A stretch of DNA of 64,000 nucleotides from CADEEN01 sp963738425 (GTDB lineage Bacteria > Pseudomonadota > Gammaproteobacteria > Burkholderiales > Burkholderiaceae_C). The notes beneath the pieces were generated by a model. It did not search any database, was not told the origin of the DNA, and saw only the letters and a program-made list of their open reading frames with translations. Below are positions 37,580 through 46,271 of the stretch, one piece after another (the first letter of the stretch is position 1; every line of letters starts with the position of its first letter). A program made the translations under genes and the position numbers. The stretch is from positions 66,761 through 130,760 of the forward strand of contig CAVTWT010000040.1 of the NCBI GenBank assembly GCA_963738425.1. The letters are read 5' to 3'.

Positions 37580-38896
37580 TCAAAGGCGTTCGATCACCGC
37601 GGGCTGTGGGGGCTCGGCACGCGGCGCAATGCGAATCGCCTGCACGATGCGCGCGATGGCAGCGTGCGCCGCTTCGCGGCTCGACGCATGGACTTGCATC
37701 AGCGGCTCGCCAGTGGCGACGCGCGTGCCTACCGACTGGACGTGCGAGAGGCCCACGCGCGCATCGATCGCGTCGCTGGCAATCCGTCGTCCGCCGCCCA
37801 GCGCGACAACGGCGAGGCCGATCTCGCGCGCGTCGGTGGCCGCGATCACGCCGTCCTTCGGCGCCGGCAGCGGCAGCACGAAGCGCGCTTTGCGCAGGCC
37901 GGCGAAGCGCGGCGAGAGCACGTTGCGCGGCCCGCCCAGCGAGCCCACCATCTGCGCGAAGCGCTCGGCGGCTTGGCCGCTGTCGAGCGCGCGGCGGGCC
38001 AGCGCCTGTCCTGCGTCGGCATCGGCGCACAGCCCCGACAGCGCCAGCATCTCGCCGCACAGCGCCAGCGTCACGGCTTCCAGCCGCGATTCGCGCGGCA
38101 CGCGGCCGGTCAAAAAGTCAATCGCCTCCTGCATTTCGAGCGCATTGCCCGCCGTGCGGCCTAGAACCTGGTTCATGTCGGTGATCAAGGCGCGCGTCGG
38201 CAAGCCCGCTCCTGCGGCAACTTGCACGATGCTCTGCGCCAGCTCGCGGGCGGCATCGGTGGTCGTGCAGAAGGCGCCATTGCCGGCCTTCACGTCCATG
38301 ACGAGGAACTGCAATCCCGCGGCGAGTTTTTTCGACAGGATGCTGGCGGTGATCAACGGTACCGACTCCACGGTCGCGGTGACATCGCGGATCGCGTACA
38401 GCCGCCGATCGGCCGGCGCCACGCGCGCGCTGGCGCCGACGATCGCGCAGCCGGCCTCGCGCAGCACCCGTGTCAGCAGCGCACGCGATGGCGCCACGTT
38501 GTAGCCGGCCAGGCTCTGCAGCTTGTCGAGCGTGCCGCCGGTGTGGCCGAGGCCGCGGCCCGAAATCATCGGCACGACGCCGCCGCAGGCGGCGACGATC
38601 GGCGCCAGCATCAAGCTGACCTTGTCGCCGACACCGCCGGTGGAATGCTTGTCGATCACCGGGCCTGGCAGATGCGCACGTGACCAATCGAGCACCTGGC
38701 CCGAGTGCGTCATCGCGCGGGTCAGCAGCGCCGCCTCGGCACGTGTCATGCCGTTGAGCAGGATCGCCATCGCCAGCGCGGCGACCTGGCCTTCGCTCCA
38801 TGTGCGTGTCACCAGACCGCGCACGAAATCGTCGATCTGCGCTTCGTCGAGCGCGCGCCCGTCACGCTTGGCGCGGATGACTTCCGCCGGTGTCAT
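37580..38896 (-). CDS. deoA: Thymidine phosphorylase
   Basis: DeoA (438 residues) cleaves thymidine and deoxyuridine with phosphate to the base and deoxyribose 1-phosphate. The pyrimidine-phosphorylase signature SGRGLGHTGGTLDKLQS is near residue 115. DKHSTGGVGDKVSLML near residue 83 is the phosphate-binding part. Its 5' end overlaps the deoC 3' end by 35 bases. It is the last gene of the nucleoside operon that begins near 47246. Confidence 0.94.
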   Translation of the reverse strand: MTPAEVIRAKRDGRALDEAQIDDFVRGLVTRTWSEGQVAALAMAILLNGMTRAEAALLTRAMTHSGQVLDWSRAHLPGPVIDKHSTGGVGDKVSLMLAPIVAACGGVVPMISGRGLGHTGGTLDKLQSLAGYNVAPSRALLTRVLREAGCAIVGASARVAPADRRLYAIRDVTATVESVPLITASILSKKLAAGLQFLVMDVKAGNGAFCTTTDAARELAQSIVQVAAGAGLPTRALITDMNQVLGRTAGNALEMQEAIDFLTGRVPRESRLEAVTLALCGEMLALSGLCADADAGQALARRALDSGQAAERFAQMVGSLGGPRNVLSPRFAGLRKARFVLPLPAPKDGVIAATDAREIGLAVVALGGGRRIASDAIDARVGLSHVQSVGTRVATGEPLMQVHASSREAAHAAIARIVQAIRIAPRAEPPQPAVIERL

Positions 38897-39648
38897 CGCT
38901 CAGTATGCCGATGCCGGCGCCGCGCCAGAGACGCCGCCCGACAAGCACACGCTCGATGTCGCCGAGCAAGCCGCTGGCGCCGAAGCGCAGGCGTTGTGGG
39001 GTGGTCGCGTCGGCACCGAGCGTTTGGCGCACCAGCGCGATGTAGTCCGTCGCATCAGCCACCGTTCGGATGCCGCCCGAGGCCTTGAAGCCCACTGCGC
39101 GCGGCTGCATCGCGATGCACTCGAGCATCAGCCGCGCCGCTTCGAGCGACGCGCCATGCGCCGTCTTGCCGGTGCTGGTCTTCAGGAAATCGACTCCAGC
39201 CGCGAGCCCGATGCGGCTGGCCTGGCGGATCGTCTCGGGCAGCGGCAACTCGCCCGATTCGATGATCAGCTTCAGGCGCTGCTTCGGGCACGCCGCGCGC
39301 ACGGCACGCACGAGGTCCGCCGCCGCGGCCGCCTCGCCGCCCAGCATCGACCGCCACGGCAGCACAAGATCGACCTCGTCGCCGCCGGCCTCGACGATGG
39401 ATTGCGTATCGGCCAGCGCCAGGGCGACGTCGAGCGCACCGGCCGGGAAATTGGCCACCGCCGCCACCGCGACGCTGGCCGGCAATGCGGCCCGTGCCTG
39501 CGCCACGAAGCGCGGCCAGACGCAGACTGCGGCCACCGGCCCCCAAGGCGTCACCGCGCGGCGGCACAGCGCGTCGATCGCCGCCGCGTCATCGTCGTCG
39601 TTCAGGCTCGTCAGGTCGAGGCAGGCAGCGCGAGCTGCGCTGCCTCAT
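38862..39648 (-). pseudogene. deoC: Deoxyribose-phosphate aldolase, frame broken near its start
   Basis: DeoC splits deoxyribose 5-phosphate to glyceraldehyde 3-phosphate and acetaldehyde. The body is intact: CLDLTSLNDDD, PWGPVAAVCVWPRF, the Asp of DEVDLVLPW, and the Schiff-base lysine in DFLKTSTGK. The only ATG with a good ribosome site (GTGGAGG before 39648) is in another frame, and the coding frame meets a stop at 39645-39647 without any ATG, GTG or TTG. Removing one base between about 39645 and 39620 joins MRQRSSRC to LDLTSL. A GTG at 39554 would give a shortened protein lacking the first barrel strand. About 240 residues if repaired. Confidence 0.75.
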
Positions 39649-39658
39649 CGGGCCTCCA

Positions 39659-41275
39659 CTACCGCCTCACCACGTCGGCAGGTGGAATGAAGTCGGCCGC
39701 CTTCAGCGGGCTGCCGGCTGCGATGAAGGCGCGCATCACGTCGGCATCGACGAGGCCCGTGTTGACATGGCCCGGATGGTCCGACAACTTCGGATACCCA
39801 TCACCGCCACCAGCGCTGAAGTTGTTCAGCGCCAACCGGTACTCGCGCTGCGGCTCGATCGGCTTGCCCTGCACGCGCGCTTCTTTCAGCGCGCCGCCCT
39901 CGATCACCATCTGCACGCCGGCGGTCTGCGGAAACCCGCCAGAGCCTGGCGTCATCTTGGCCACCGCTTCGAGGTACTTCAGCAACTCCGCACCGGTCAG
40001 GCGGACCAGCGAGAGCTGGTTGCCGAAGGGCTGCACCTTCAGCACATCGCGGTACGTCACCTTGCCTTCGGGCAGCGAGTCGCGCACGCCGCCGGCGTTC
40101 ATGATCGCCAGGTCGGCGCCGCTGCGGTTCAGCATCGAGCGGGCGATCAAGACGCCGAGGTTCGTCGGCTGCGCACGAACGCGGTTGCGGTCGCCGTCGA
40201 ACACGCCGACGGTTTCGCCGACAGGCAAGGTCAGCCGCGCCGCGCCGTTGTCCTGAAACGGCTTGAGAAAGTCGCGCACCGCCCCGTCCTCGGCGATCGC
40301 CTCGCCGTAGAGTTTGGGCGGCTGACCGGAGACGCGCTGCTTCAAGTTGACCGGCAGCAGCTGGTACTTCACCAGATCCACCTTGCCACCGGCGATGACG
40401 AAGTCGGCGCGGCCGACGTACTTGCCCCACTCGTGCGCCTGCACGATCCAGGCGCCGTTCTGGCGATCGGGCGCGCAGGGCTGGCCGGGCACATAGGCGT
40501 CGTTGCGCTTGTTCTCGGCGGCCATGCAGACCGGGTTCTGGCTGTGGCCGCCGACGATCAGGTCGAGGCCCTTCACCGCGCGCGCCATCTCCACATCACC
40601 CGGCGCATTGACGCCGCTCTTGCCGTCGGTGAAGTGGCCCATGTGCGTGGCGGCAATCACCATGTCGGCCTTGCCGCGCAGCTCCGGGATCAGCTTTGCT
40701 GCTTCATCGGCAGGTTTGCGGAACTCGACGTTGACGACGTTCGACTGCAACACCATCTTCGACGTGTCGTCGGTGGTGAGTCCCATGACCGCGATCTTGT
40801 AGCCGCCGCGATCGAAGACGCGGTAGGGCTCGAACATGCGCTGGCCGGTGGTCTTGTTGTAGATGTTCGCGGCCAGCAGCGGGAACTTCGACCACTTGAT
40901 CTGCTTGTCGAGCACGATCAGGGGCTTGTCGAACTCGTGGTTGCCGATCGCCGCGGCGTCGTAGCCGAGCAGGTTCATGCCCTTGAAGTCGGGCTCGGCG
41001 TCCTGCAAGTCGCTCTCGGGCACGCCGGTGTTGATGTCACCGCCATCGAGCAGCAAGACCTCGCCGCCGGACGCCTTGACCTCGGCACGGATCTTGTCGA
41101 TCAGCGTCTTGCGCGCAGCCAGCCCGTACTCGCCGTCGCTGTTGGGCCAGAACCGGCCATGGTGGTCGTTGGTGTGCAGCACCGTCAGTTTCAACGGTGC
41201 ACGCTGTCCAGGCGTCATCGCGCAACCGGCGAGCAGCGCGGCGAGCGCGAGGGGTGCAAGGGTCTGAAGTTTCAT
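39659..41275 (-). CDS. 5'-nucleotidase/UshA-type lipoprotein
   Basis: This 538-residue bifunctional-nucleotidase-type protein has a lipoprotein signal (AALLAGC, Cys-18), so it is anchored in the envelope. The N-terminal metallophosphatase domain has HTNDHHGRF near residue 35, LLDGGD, GNHEFD and THMGH. The C-terminal 5'-nucleotidase domain follows, with NAGGVRDSLPEG. It would release nucleosides from external nucleotides, feeding the ABC importer encoded upstream. The ATG at 41275 is set by the signal sequence. It sits 28 bases after the purine phosphorylase gene. Confidence 0.88.
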   Translation of the reverse strand: MKLQTLAPLALAALLAGCAMTPGQRAPLKLTVLHTNDHHGRFWPNSDGEYGLAARKTLIDKIRAEVKASGGEVLLLDGGDINTGVPESDLQDAEPDFKGMNLLGYDAAAIGNHEFDKPLIVLDKQIKWSKFPLLAANIYNKTTGQRMFEPYRVFDRGGYKIAVMGLTTDDTSKMVLQSNVVNVEFRKPADEAAKLIPELRGKADMVIAATHMGHFTDGKSGVNAPGDVEMARAVKGLDLIVGGHSQNPVCMAAENKRNDAYVPGQPCAPDRQNGAWIVQAHEWGKYVGRADFVIAGGKVDLVKYQLLPVNLKQRVSGQPPKLYGEAIAEDGAVRDFLKPFQDNGAARLTLPVGETVGVFDGDRNRVRAQPTNLGVLIARSMLNRSGADLAIMNAGGVRDSLPEGKVTYRDVLKVQPFGNQLSLVRLTGAELLKYLEAVAKMTPGSGGFPQTAGVQMVIEGGALKEARVQGKPIEPQREYRLALNNFSAGGGDGYPKLSDHPGHVNTGLVDADVMRAFIAAGSPLKAADFIPPADVVRR

Positions 41276-41303
41276 CGTTTCATCCTCGAGAAATTCGTGT
41301 CGA

Positions 41304-42119
41304 TCATGCCAAGGCAGGCGCCAACGCTTCCAGCAAGCGCACGGCACTCGCGCCCGCGGCTTGCGCTGCGGCCAGCGTCTGCGCGTGGCTCAAGGGCCCG
41401 GCGTCGAGCCCGGCGCCGAGGTTGGTGATCATCGACAACGCCAGCACCTTCATGCCGGCGTGGCGAGCGATGATGGTCTCGGGCACCGTGCTCATGCCGA
41501 CCGCATCAGCGCCGAGCAGGCGCAGCATGCGGATCTCGGCCGGCGTCTCGAACTGCGGCCCGAGCTGCCACGCATACACGCCCTCATGCAGTGTCTGCCC
41601 CATGCGGTGGGCGACATCGTGCGCTGCACGGCGCAAGGCCGGGTCGTAAGCGTCACGCATGTCGACGAAGCGCGACGAGCCCGGCTCGCCATGCAACGGC
41701 GTGCGCTGCGGCAGATTCAGGTGGTCGATGAGCAGCATCAGCGAGCCGGTGCCCATCGCGGCGTTCAAGCTGCCGGCCGCGTTGGTCAAGACGAGCGTCT
41801 TCACATCGAGTGCCGCGAGCGTGCGCAGCGCGCCCTTCATCGCATCGGCATGGCCATCTTCGTAGGTGTGCTGTCGTCCGGCGAGCACGGCCACTTCCGC
41901 GCCGCCAAGGCGGCCAAGGATCAACTGGCCTGCGTGGCCGGCCACACCGACGGCAGGAAACGCCGGCAGGTCGGTGTAGGCGATCGTGGTCGGATCATCC
42001 ACATGGTCGACAACGCCCTGCCAGCCGGAACCAAGCACGATGCCCAATCGCGGCGTCCGCTGCGGCGCGCGAGCGCGAATCGTTGCGGCGCTGCGCTGGA
42101 TGTCGTCGGTCAAGGTCAT
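41304..42119 (-). CDS. Purine-nucleoside phosphorylase
   Basis: This 271-residue trimeric-type PNP (PunA/XapA class) cleaves inosine and guanosine with phosphate. The N-terminal LGIVLGSGWQGVVDHV near residue 25 and the AGRQHTYEDGHADAM region carry phosphate-binding residues. TNAAGSLN near residue 113 and GPQFETPAEIRMLRLLGADAVGMST in pieces are the family signature. The start overlaps the cdd stop by four bases. Confidence 0.92.
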   Translation of the reverse strand: MTLTDDIQRSAATIRARAPQRTPRLGIVLGSGWQGVVDHVDDPTTIAYTDLPAFPAVGVAGHAGQLILGRLGGAEVAVLAGRQHTYEDGHADAMKGALRTLAALDVKTLVLTNAAGSLNAAMGTGSLMLLIDHLNLPQRTPLHGEPGSSRFVDMRDAYDPALRRAAHDVAHRMGQTLHEGVYAWQLGPQFETPAEIRMLRLLGADAVGMSTVPETIIARHAGMKVLALSMITNLGAGLDAGPLSHAQTLAAAQAAGASAVRLLEALAPALA

Positions 42120-42514
42120 TTCAGATGCTCCGGCCCGAAACTGTGCGGCAGCAGCTCGCCGAGTGTGAATCGAGCGCGCACCTGCTGCACATCAGCCACA
42201 ACCACCGGTGTGTCGTCACCCGCAAACTCGCGCAGCTTTTGCCTACAGCCGCCGCACGGTGTGACGAGCTGCGCCCCTTCGCCGACGACAACAGCCGCGA
42301 CGATGCGCTTGCCACCCGCTGCAACCATCGCGGCCACCGCTCCCGCTTCGGCGCACAGGCCCTGCGGATAGGCTGCGTTCTCGACATTGCAGCCGGCGTG
42401 GATGCGGCCCTGCTCGTCGAGCACAACGGCACCGACCTTGAAGCGCGAATAAGGCGCATGCGCCTGCTCTCTCACAGCGCGCGCTGCGGCAAGCAGGGCC
42501 TCGAGCGAATCCAT
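42116..42514 (-). CDS. cdd: Cytidine deaminase
   Basis: This 132-residue homotetrameric-type cytidine deaminase has the zinc and catalytic motif CAEAGAVAAM near residue 52 (Cys-Ala-Glu, the usual C/H-A-E). PCGGCRQ near residue 86 supplies the other two cysteines. CNVENAAYP precedes the first motif. It converts cytidine to uridine. The ATG shares one base with the stop of the upstream permease, and the gene is coupled to the phosphorylase downstream. Confidence 0.94.
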   Translation of the reverse strand: MDSLEALLAAARAVREQAHAPYSRFKVGAVVLDEQGRIHAGCNVENAAYPQGLCAEAGAVAAMVAAGGKRIVAAVVVGEGAQLVTPCGGCRQKLREFAGDDTPVVVADVQQVRARFTLGELLPHSFGPEHLK

Positions 42515-43482
42515 CAGCGTTCCTTCACGTACGGCACACCCAAGGCCTTCGGCGCATAGGCCTTGCCGATGAACCCGGCGAGCAACACGACCGTCAGGAC
42601 ATATGGCAGCGCCTGGATCGCTTGCACCGGCACCGACACGCCGCCGAGGCTCGCGCCTTGCAGGCGGATCGACAGCGCGTCGAGAAAGCCGAACAGCAGG
42701 CAGGCCATGAAGGCGCCGACGGGATGCCACTTGCCGAAGATCATCGCCGCCAGGGCCATGTAGCCGCGCCCTGCCGTCATGTTGGGGATGAACTGCGGGT
42801 TCAGCGCCAGCACGAGGTAGCAGCCGGCCAATGCGCTGAGCACGCCGTTGCCGGCGAGCGCCAGGTAGCGCAGGCCGACGACGGACAGGCCCGCAGCATC
42901 GACCATCGCCGGGTTCTCGCCGGCAGCGCGCAGGCGCAGGCCCAGGCGTGTGCGGTAGAGCAGCCACCAGACGGCGAAGACAAGCGCGAAGGCGATGTAC
43001 ACGAGCGGAGCGTGGCCGAACAGGCCGGCAAGCACAGGCCCGATCAGCGGCACTTTGGAGATCGCCGCGCCGAGCCCGGCGAACCAAGGCTCCAGCCGCA
43101 CCGCGTCGGGGATCGGCAGCGTCTGCCCGCCCTGTTTGAACCACGCGATGCCGAGGACGACGGTCAGGCCCGCGGCCGTCATCGTGATCGCCATCCCCAT
43201 CACGACCTGGTCGCCGCGGTGGCTGACACAGCCGTAGCCGTGAAGCATCGACAAGGCGAGGCCGACGGCGATGGCAGCGAGCAGCGCCAGCGGCAACGAG
43301 CCTGTCATCACGCCGGCGCTGGCGGCCGCAAACGCGGTGGCCAGCATCTTGCCCTCAAGGCCGAGGTCGATCACGCCGGCCCGTTCGCTCAGCGTGCCGG
43401 CCAGCGCGCACAGGATCAATGGCGTGGCCATGCGCAGCGTCGAGGCCAGCACCGTGCCCAGGGTGAGCGCGATGTCATCCAT
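42514..43482 (-). CDS. Nucleoside ABC transporter permease 2
   Basis: This 322-residue permease of the BPD_transp_2 family is the second of a pair typical of BMP-dependent nucleoside importers (NupQ/YufQ-like). The start MDDIALTLGTVLASTLRMATP and the segment ERAGVIDLGLEGKMLATAF near residue 30 identify it. About nine helices are present. Its first seven or eight bases overlap the end of the other permease gene. The upstream open extension is Arg-rich and rejected. Confidence 0.9.
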   Translation of the reverse strand: MDDIALTLGTVLASTLRMATPLILCALAGTLSERAGVIDLGLEGKMLATAFAAASAGVMTGSLPLALLAAIAVGLALSMLHGYGCVSHRGDQVVMGMAITMTAAGLTVVLGIAWFKQGGQTLPIPDAVRLEPWFAGLGAAISKVPLIGPVLAGLFGHAPLVYIAFALVFAVWWLLYRTRLGLRLRAAGENPAMVDAAGLSVVGLRYLALAGNGVLSALAGCYLVLALNPQFIPNMTAGRGYMALAAMIFGKWHPVGAFMACLLFGFLDALSIRLQGASLGGVSVPVQAIQALPYVLTVVLLAGFIGKAYAPKALGVPYVKER

Positions 43483-44611
43483 GCGTGGCCTCCGCCGAGA
43501 GCCGCGGAGCCGGCCGAAGCGCAAACCACAGGCGCGCCAGCCAGGGCGCCGCCACCTGCGCCATGGCACCGGCGAACAGGACGATCAGCCCCTGCAGCGT
43601 GAACACCATGTCACGCGAGAAGCCCTGGATCTCGAATGCCAGCTCGGCGCCGCCCTGGTACAGCGCACCGAACAGCAGCGCTGAGAGCGCAATGCCGAAC
43701 GGATGGTTGCGGCCGATCAGCGACACCGCGATACCGGCAAAGCCCGCACCGGCCACGAAATCGGCGATCAGGCGGTTGTGAACGCCGCCGATCTCGTTGA
43801 TGCCCACCAGCGCCGCCAGCGCGCCCGAGATCGCCATCGCGACGACGATCAGTGATTTGGGTTGAATGCCCGCATAGAGCGCGGCCTGCGGGGCGTTGCC
43901 GACGGCGCGCAGTGCGTAGCCAAGCTGCGTGCGCCAGAGCAGCAATTGCACGCCGATCAGCGCAGCCACGGCCAGCAGCATGCTTGCATTGAGCGGCGTA
44001 CGCGGCCACTCGATGCCCAGGCCCGCCAGCACCGTGTGCATGCCCGGCACTTGCGCCGCGGCGCCGAAAGCGCGCGTTTCCGGGGACATGTTGCCGGGCT
44101 CTTTCAGCACGCCGACGAGCAGGTAGATCAGCAGCGACGAAGCGATGAAGTTGAACATGATCGTCGTGATGACGATGTGGCTGCCGCGCCAGGCCTGCAG
44201 CGCACCGGGGATCGCCGCCCACAGGACACCGAAGGCCATCGCGGTGAGCACCATCGCCGGCAGCACGAGCCACGCCGGCGCTGTGGGCCCAAGCGCGAGC
44301 GCCGCCAAGCCGGTGCCCAGCCCGCCCATGATGGCCTGCCCTTCGGCACCGATGTTGAACAGGCCACAGTGGTAGGCCACCGCGACCGCCAGGCCAGTGA
44401 AGACGAAGGTCGTTGCGTAGTACAGCGTGTAGCTGAGCCCGGTCGCACTGCCGAACGCCCCCTTGATCAGCAATGTCAGCACCTGCCACGGGCTCTGGCC
44501 GATGGCGACGAGCACGACAGCAGACACTGCAAATGCGAGCGCCAGGTTGAACAGCGGCAGAACGACGAGGTCGATCCAGCGCGGGATCTCGACAGGTGTC
44601 TGAGAACTCAT
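43475..44611 (-). CDS. Nucleoside ABC transporter permease 1
   Basis: This 378-residue membrane permease is the larger partner of the pair (NupP/YufP-like). The diagnostic stretch YHCGLFNIGAEGQAIMGGLG is near residue 80. About 10 helices are present. It overlaps the ATPase gene stop by four bases and the second permease start by eight. It forms a heterodimeric channel with the 42514-43482 product. Confidence 0.9.
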   Translation of the reverse strand: MSSQTPVEIPRWIDLVVLPLFNLALAFAVSAVVLVAIGQSPWQVLTLLIKGAFGSATGLSYTLYYATTFVFTGLAVAVAYHCGLFNIGAEGQAIMGGLGTGLAALALGPTAPAWLVLPAMVLTAMAFGVLWAAIPGALQAWRGSHIVITTIMFNFIASSLLIYLLVGVLKEPGNMSPETRAFGAAAQVPGMHTVLAGLGIEWPRTPLNASMLLAVAALIGVQLLLWRTQLGYALRAVGNAPQAALYAGIQPKSLIVVAMAISGALAALVGINEIGGVHNRLIADFVAGAGFAGIAVSLIGRNHPFGIALSALLFGALYQGGAELAFEIQGFSRDMVFTLQGLIVLFAGAMAQVAAPWLARLWFALRPAPRLSAEATHG

Positions 44612-46158
44612 GCTGCTTTCGCGTGTCCCGCGCCACCCATCAGCCGCCCCAGCTCGGCCTCGCTGCAGCGCTCGATCGGCAGCTCGCCGACGATGCGGCC
44701 GCGGTCCATGACGAGCACGCGGTCGGCAAGCGCCAGCACCTCGTCGAGTTCGGACGACACCAACAGCACCGCGCCACCGGCGTCGCGCATCGCGCGCAGG
44801 CGGCCGTGGATGAACTCGATGGCGCCGATATCGACTCCGCGCGTCGGCTGGCCCACCAGCAGGACGCTCGGCTCGGGCGCGGCTTCGCGCGCCAGCACGA
44901 GCTTCTGCTGGTTGCCCCCGGAGAATTTCGACGAGCGCAAGTCACAGGCGCGCGGCCGCACGTCGTACTTCTCCATCATCTGCGCGCAGTCGTCGCGCAT
45001 CGTCTTCGGTTTGAGCCAGCCTCCAGCGCTGTAGCGCGGGCGCTGCTGGTAGCCGAGCACCGCCGACTCCCAGGCATCGAAGGACATCACCAGGCCGCGC
45101 TTGTGGCGGTCTTCCGGCACATGGGCGATGCGCAGTTCGCGCGCGCGCGCCGGCGTGAGCCAGTGCGACGGCGTGAAGGATTCGGTGCCGATCTGAAGGC
45201 TGCCTGATTGCGGTACCAGCAAACCCGCGAGCGCATCGAGCAGTTCGCTCTGGCCATTGCCCGAAACACCGGCGATGCCGACGATCTCCCCGGCGCGCAG
45301 ATCGACGGAGACGCTGTCCAGGCGCGGCACGCCCAGCGCGTCGCGCCAGGCCAGGGCATTGGCGCGCAGCAGCGCCTCGCCAGGCACGGCGCGCGGCGCA
45401 CCGGCGACGCGACCCAGTTGCACGTGGCGGCCGACCATGGCCTCGGCCAGGGCGTCGATCGAGGTGTCGGCGATCGGCGTGTCGAGCACCACCGCGCCCT
45501 GGCGCATCACCGTGACCTGGTCGCACAGCGCCATGATCTCTTTGAGCTTGTGCGTGATCAGCAGGATCGTCGTGCCTCGTTCGCGCAAGGCGCGCAGCAC
45601 GACGAACAGCTGCTCCGTTTCGTGCGGCGTCAGCACGGCGGTCGGCTCGTCGAGGATCAGGATGCGTGCGCCGCGGTACAGGGCCTTGAGAATTTCCAGG
45701 CGCTGGCGTTCGCCCACAGGCAAGTCGGCCACCACCGTGTCGAGATCGACGACGAGGCCGGTGCCCTGCATCAGCGCGTCGAGCTTGGCACGCACCTCGG
45801 TGCGCGCTGCCGGCAAATGCCACGACGGCTCGGCGCCGAGCATGATGTTGTCGAGCGCCGTGAAGGTGTCGACCAGCATGAAGTGCTGATGCACCATGCC
45901 GATCCCCAGCGCGATCGCATCGTGCGAATTGCGGATCTGTGCCGGCTGGCCTTCGATCTCGATCGTGCCGCTGTCGGCCGTGTAGAACCCGTACAGGATC
46001 GACATCAGCGTGCTCTTGCCGGCGCCGTTTTCGCCGACGATGCCATGCACCGTTGCGGCGCTCACCGTCAGATCGACGGCGCGGTTGGCATGCACCGCGG
46101 CAAAGCGCTTGTCGATCGCCCGCATCGCTACTGCGGGAGGAATCGGAATCTCCTTCAC
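44608..46158 (-). CDS. Nucleoside ABC transporter ATP-binding protein
   Basis: This 516-residue protein has two fused ABC domains (YufO/NupO-like). The first Walker A is GENGAGKS near residue 42, and its Walker B lies in ILILDEPTAVL. The second half has GVSGNGQSE and FSGGNQQKLVLARE. The GTG at 46158 falls on the edge of a large palindromic repeat, so the true start is uncertain; an ATG at 46125 (MRAIDKRF) is the alternative. It energises nucleoside uptake with the two permeases. Confidence 0.9.
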   Translation of the reverse strand: MKEIPIPPAVAMRAIDKRFAAVHANRAVDLTVSAATVHGIVGENGAGKSTLMSILYGFYTADSGTIEIEGQPAQIRNSHDAIALGIGMVHQHFMLVDTFTALDNIMLGAEPSWHLPAARTEVRAKLDALMQGTGLVVDLDTVVADLPVGERQRLEILKALYRGARILILDEPTAVLTPHETEQLFVVLRALRERGTTILLITHKLKEIMALCDQVTVMRQGAVVLDTPIADTSIDALAEAMVGRHVQLGRVAGAPRAVPGEALLRANALAWRDALGVPRLDSVSVDLRAGEIVGIAGVSGNGQSELLDALAGLLVPQSGSLQIGTESFTPSHWLTPARARELRIAHVPEDRHKRGLVMSFDAWESAVLGYQQRPRYSAGGWLKPKTMRDDCAQMMEKYDVRPRACDLRSSKFSGGNQQKLVLAREAAPEPSVLLVGQPTRGVDIGAIEFIHGRLRAMRDAGGAVLLVSSELDEVLALADRVLVMDRGRIVGELPIERCSEAELGRLMGGAGHAKAA

Positions 46159-46255
46159 CGCAGAGGCGCAGAGGGCGCAGAGGTCCGCAGAGAAGACAAA
46201 GACTTCAAAGAAGTTCCTCTGCGATCCTCTGCGTTCTCTGCGCCTCTGCGGTGAA
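46154..46255. repeat. 102-bp palindromic repeat (large hairpin) inside the nucleoside operon
   Basis: The arms 46154-46183 and 46226-46255 pair over 30 positions. The outer 19 bp are perfect, and the inner 11 have two G-T pairs. Each arm repeats a CGCAGAG unit four times. The loop is about 42 bases. It separates the BMP receptor gene from the ATPase gene, and its left end covers the ATPase start. Elements with this CCGCAGAGGCGCAGAG wording recur in many proteobacterial genomes (from memory), so it is probably a non-autonomous mobile or REP-like repeat. Confidence 0.85.
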
Positions 46256-46271
46256 TGAAACTGTTTTCAAG

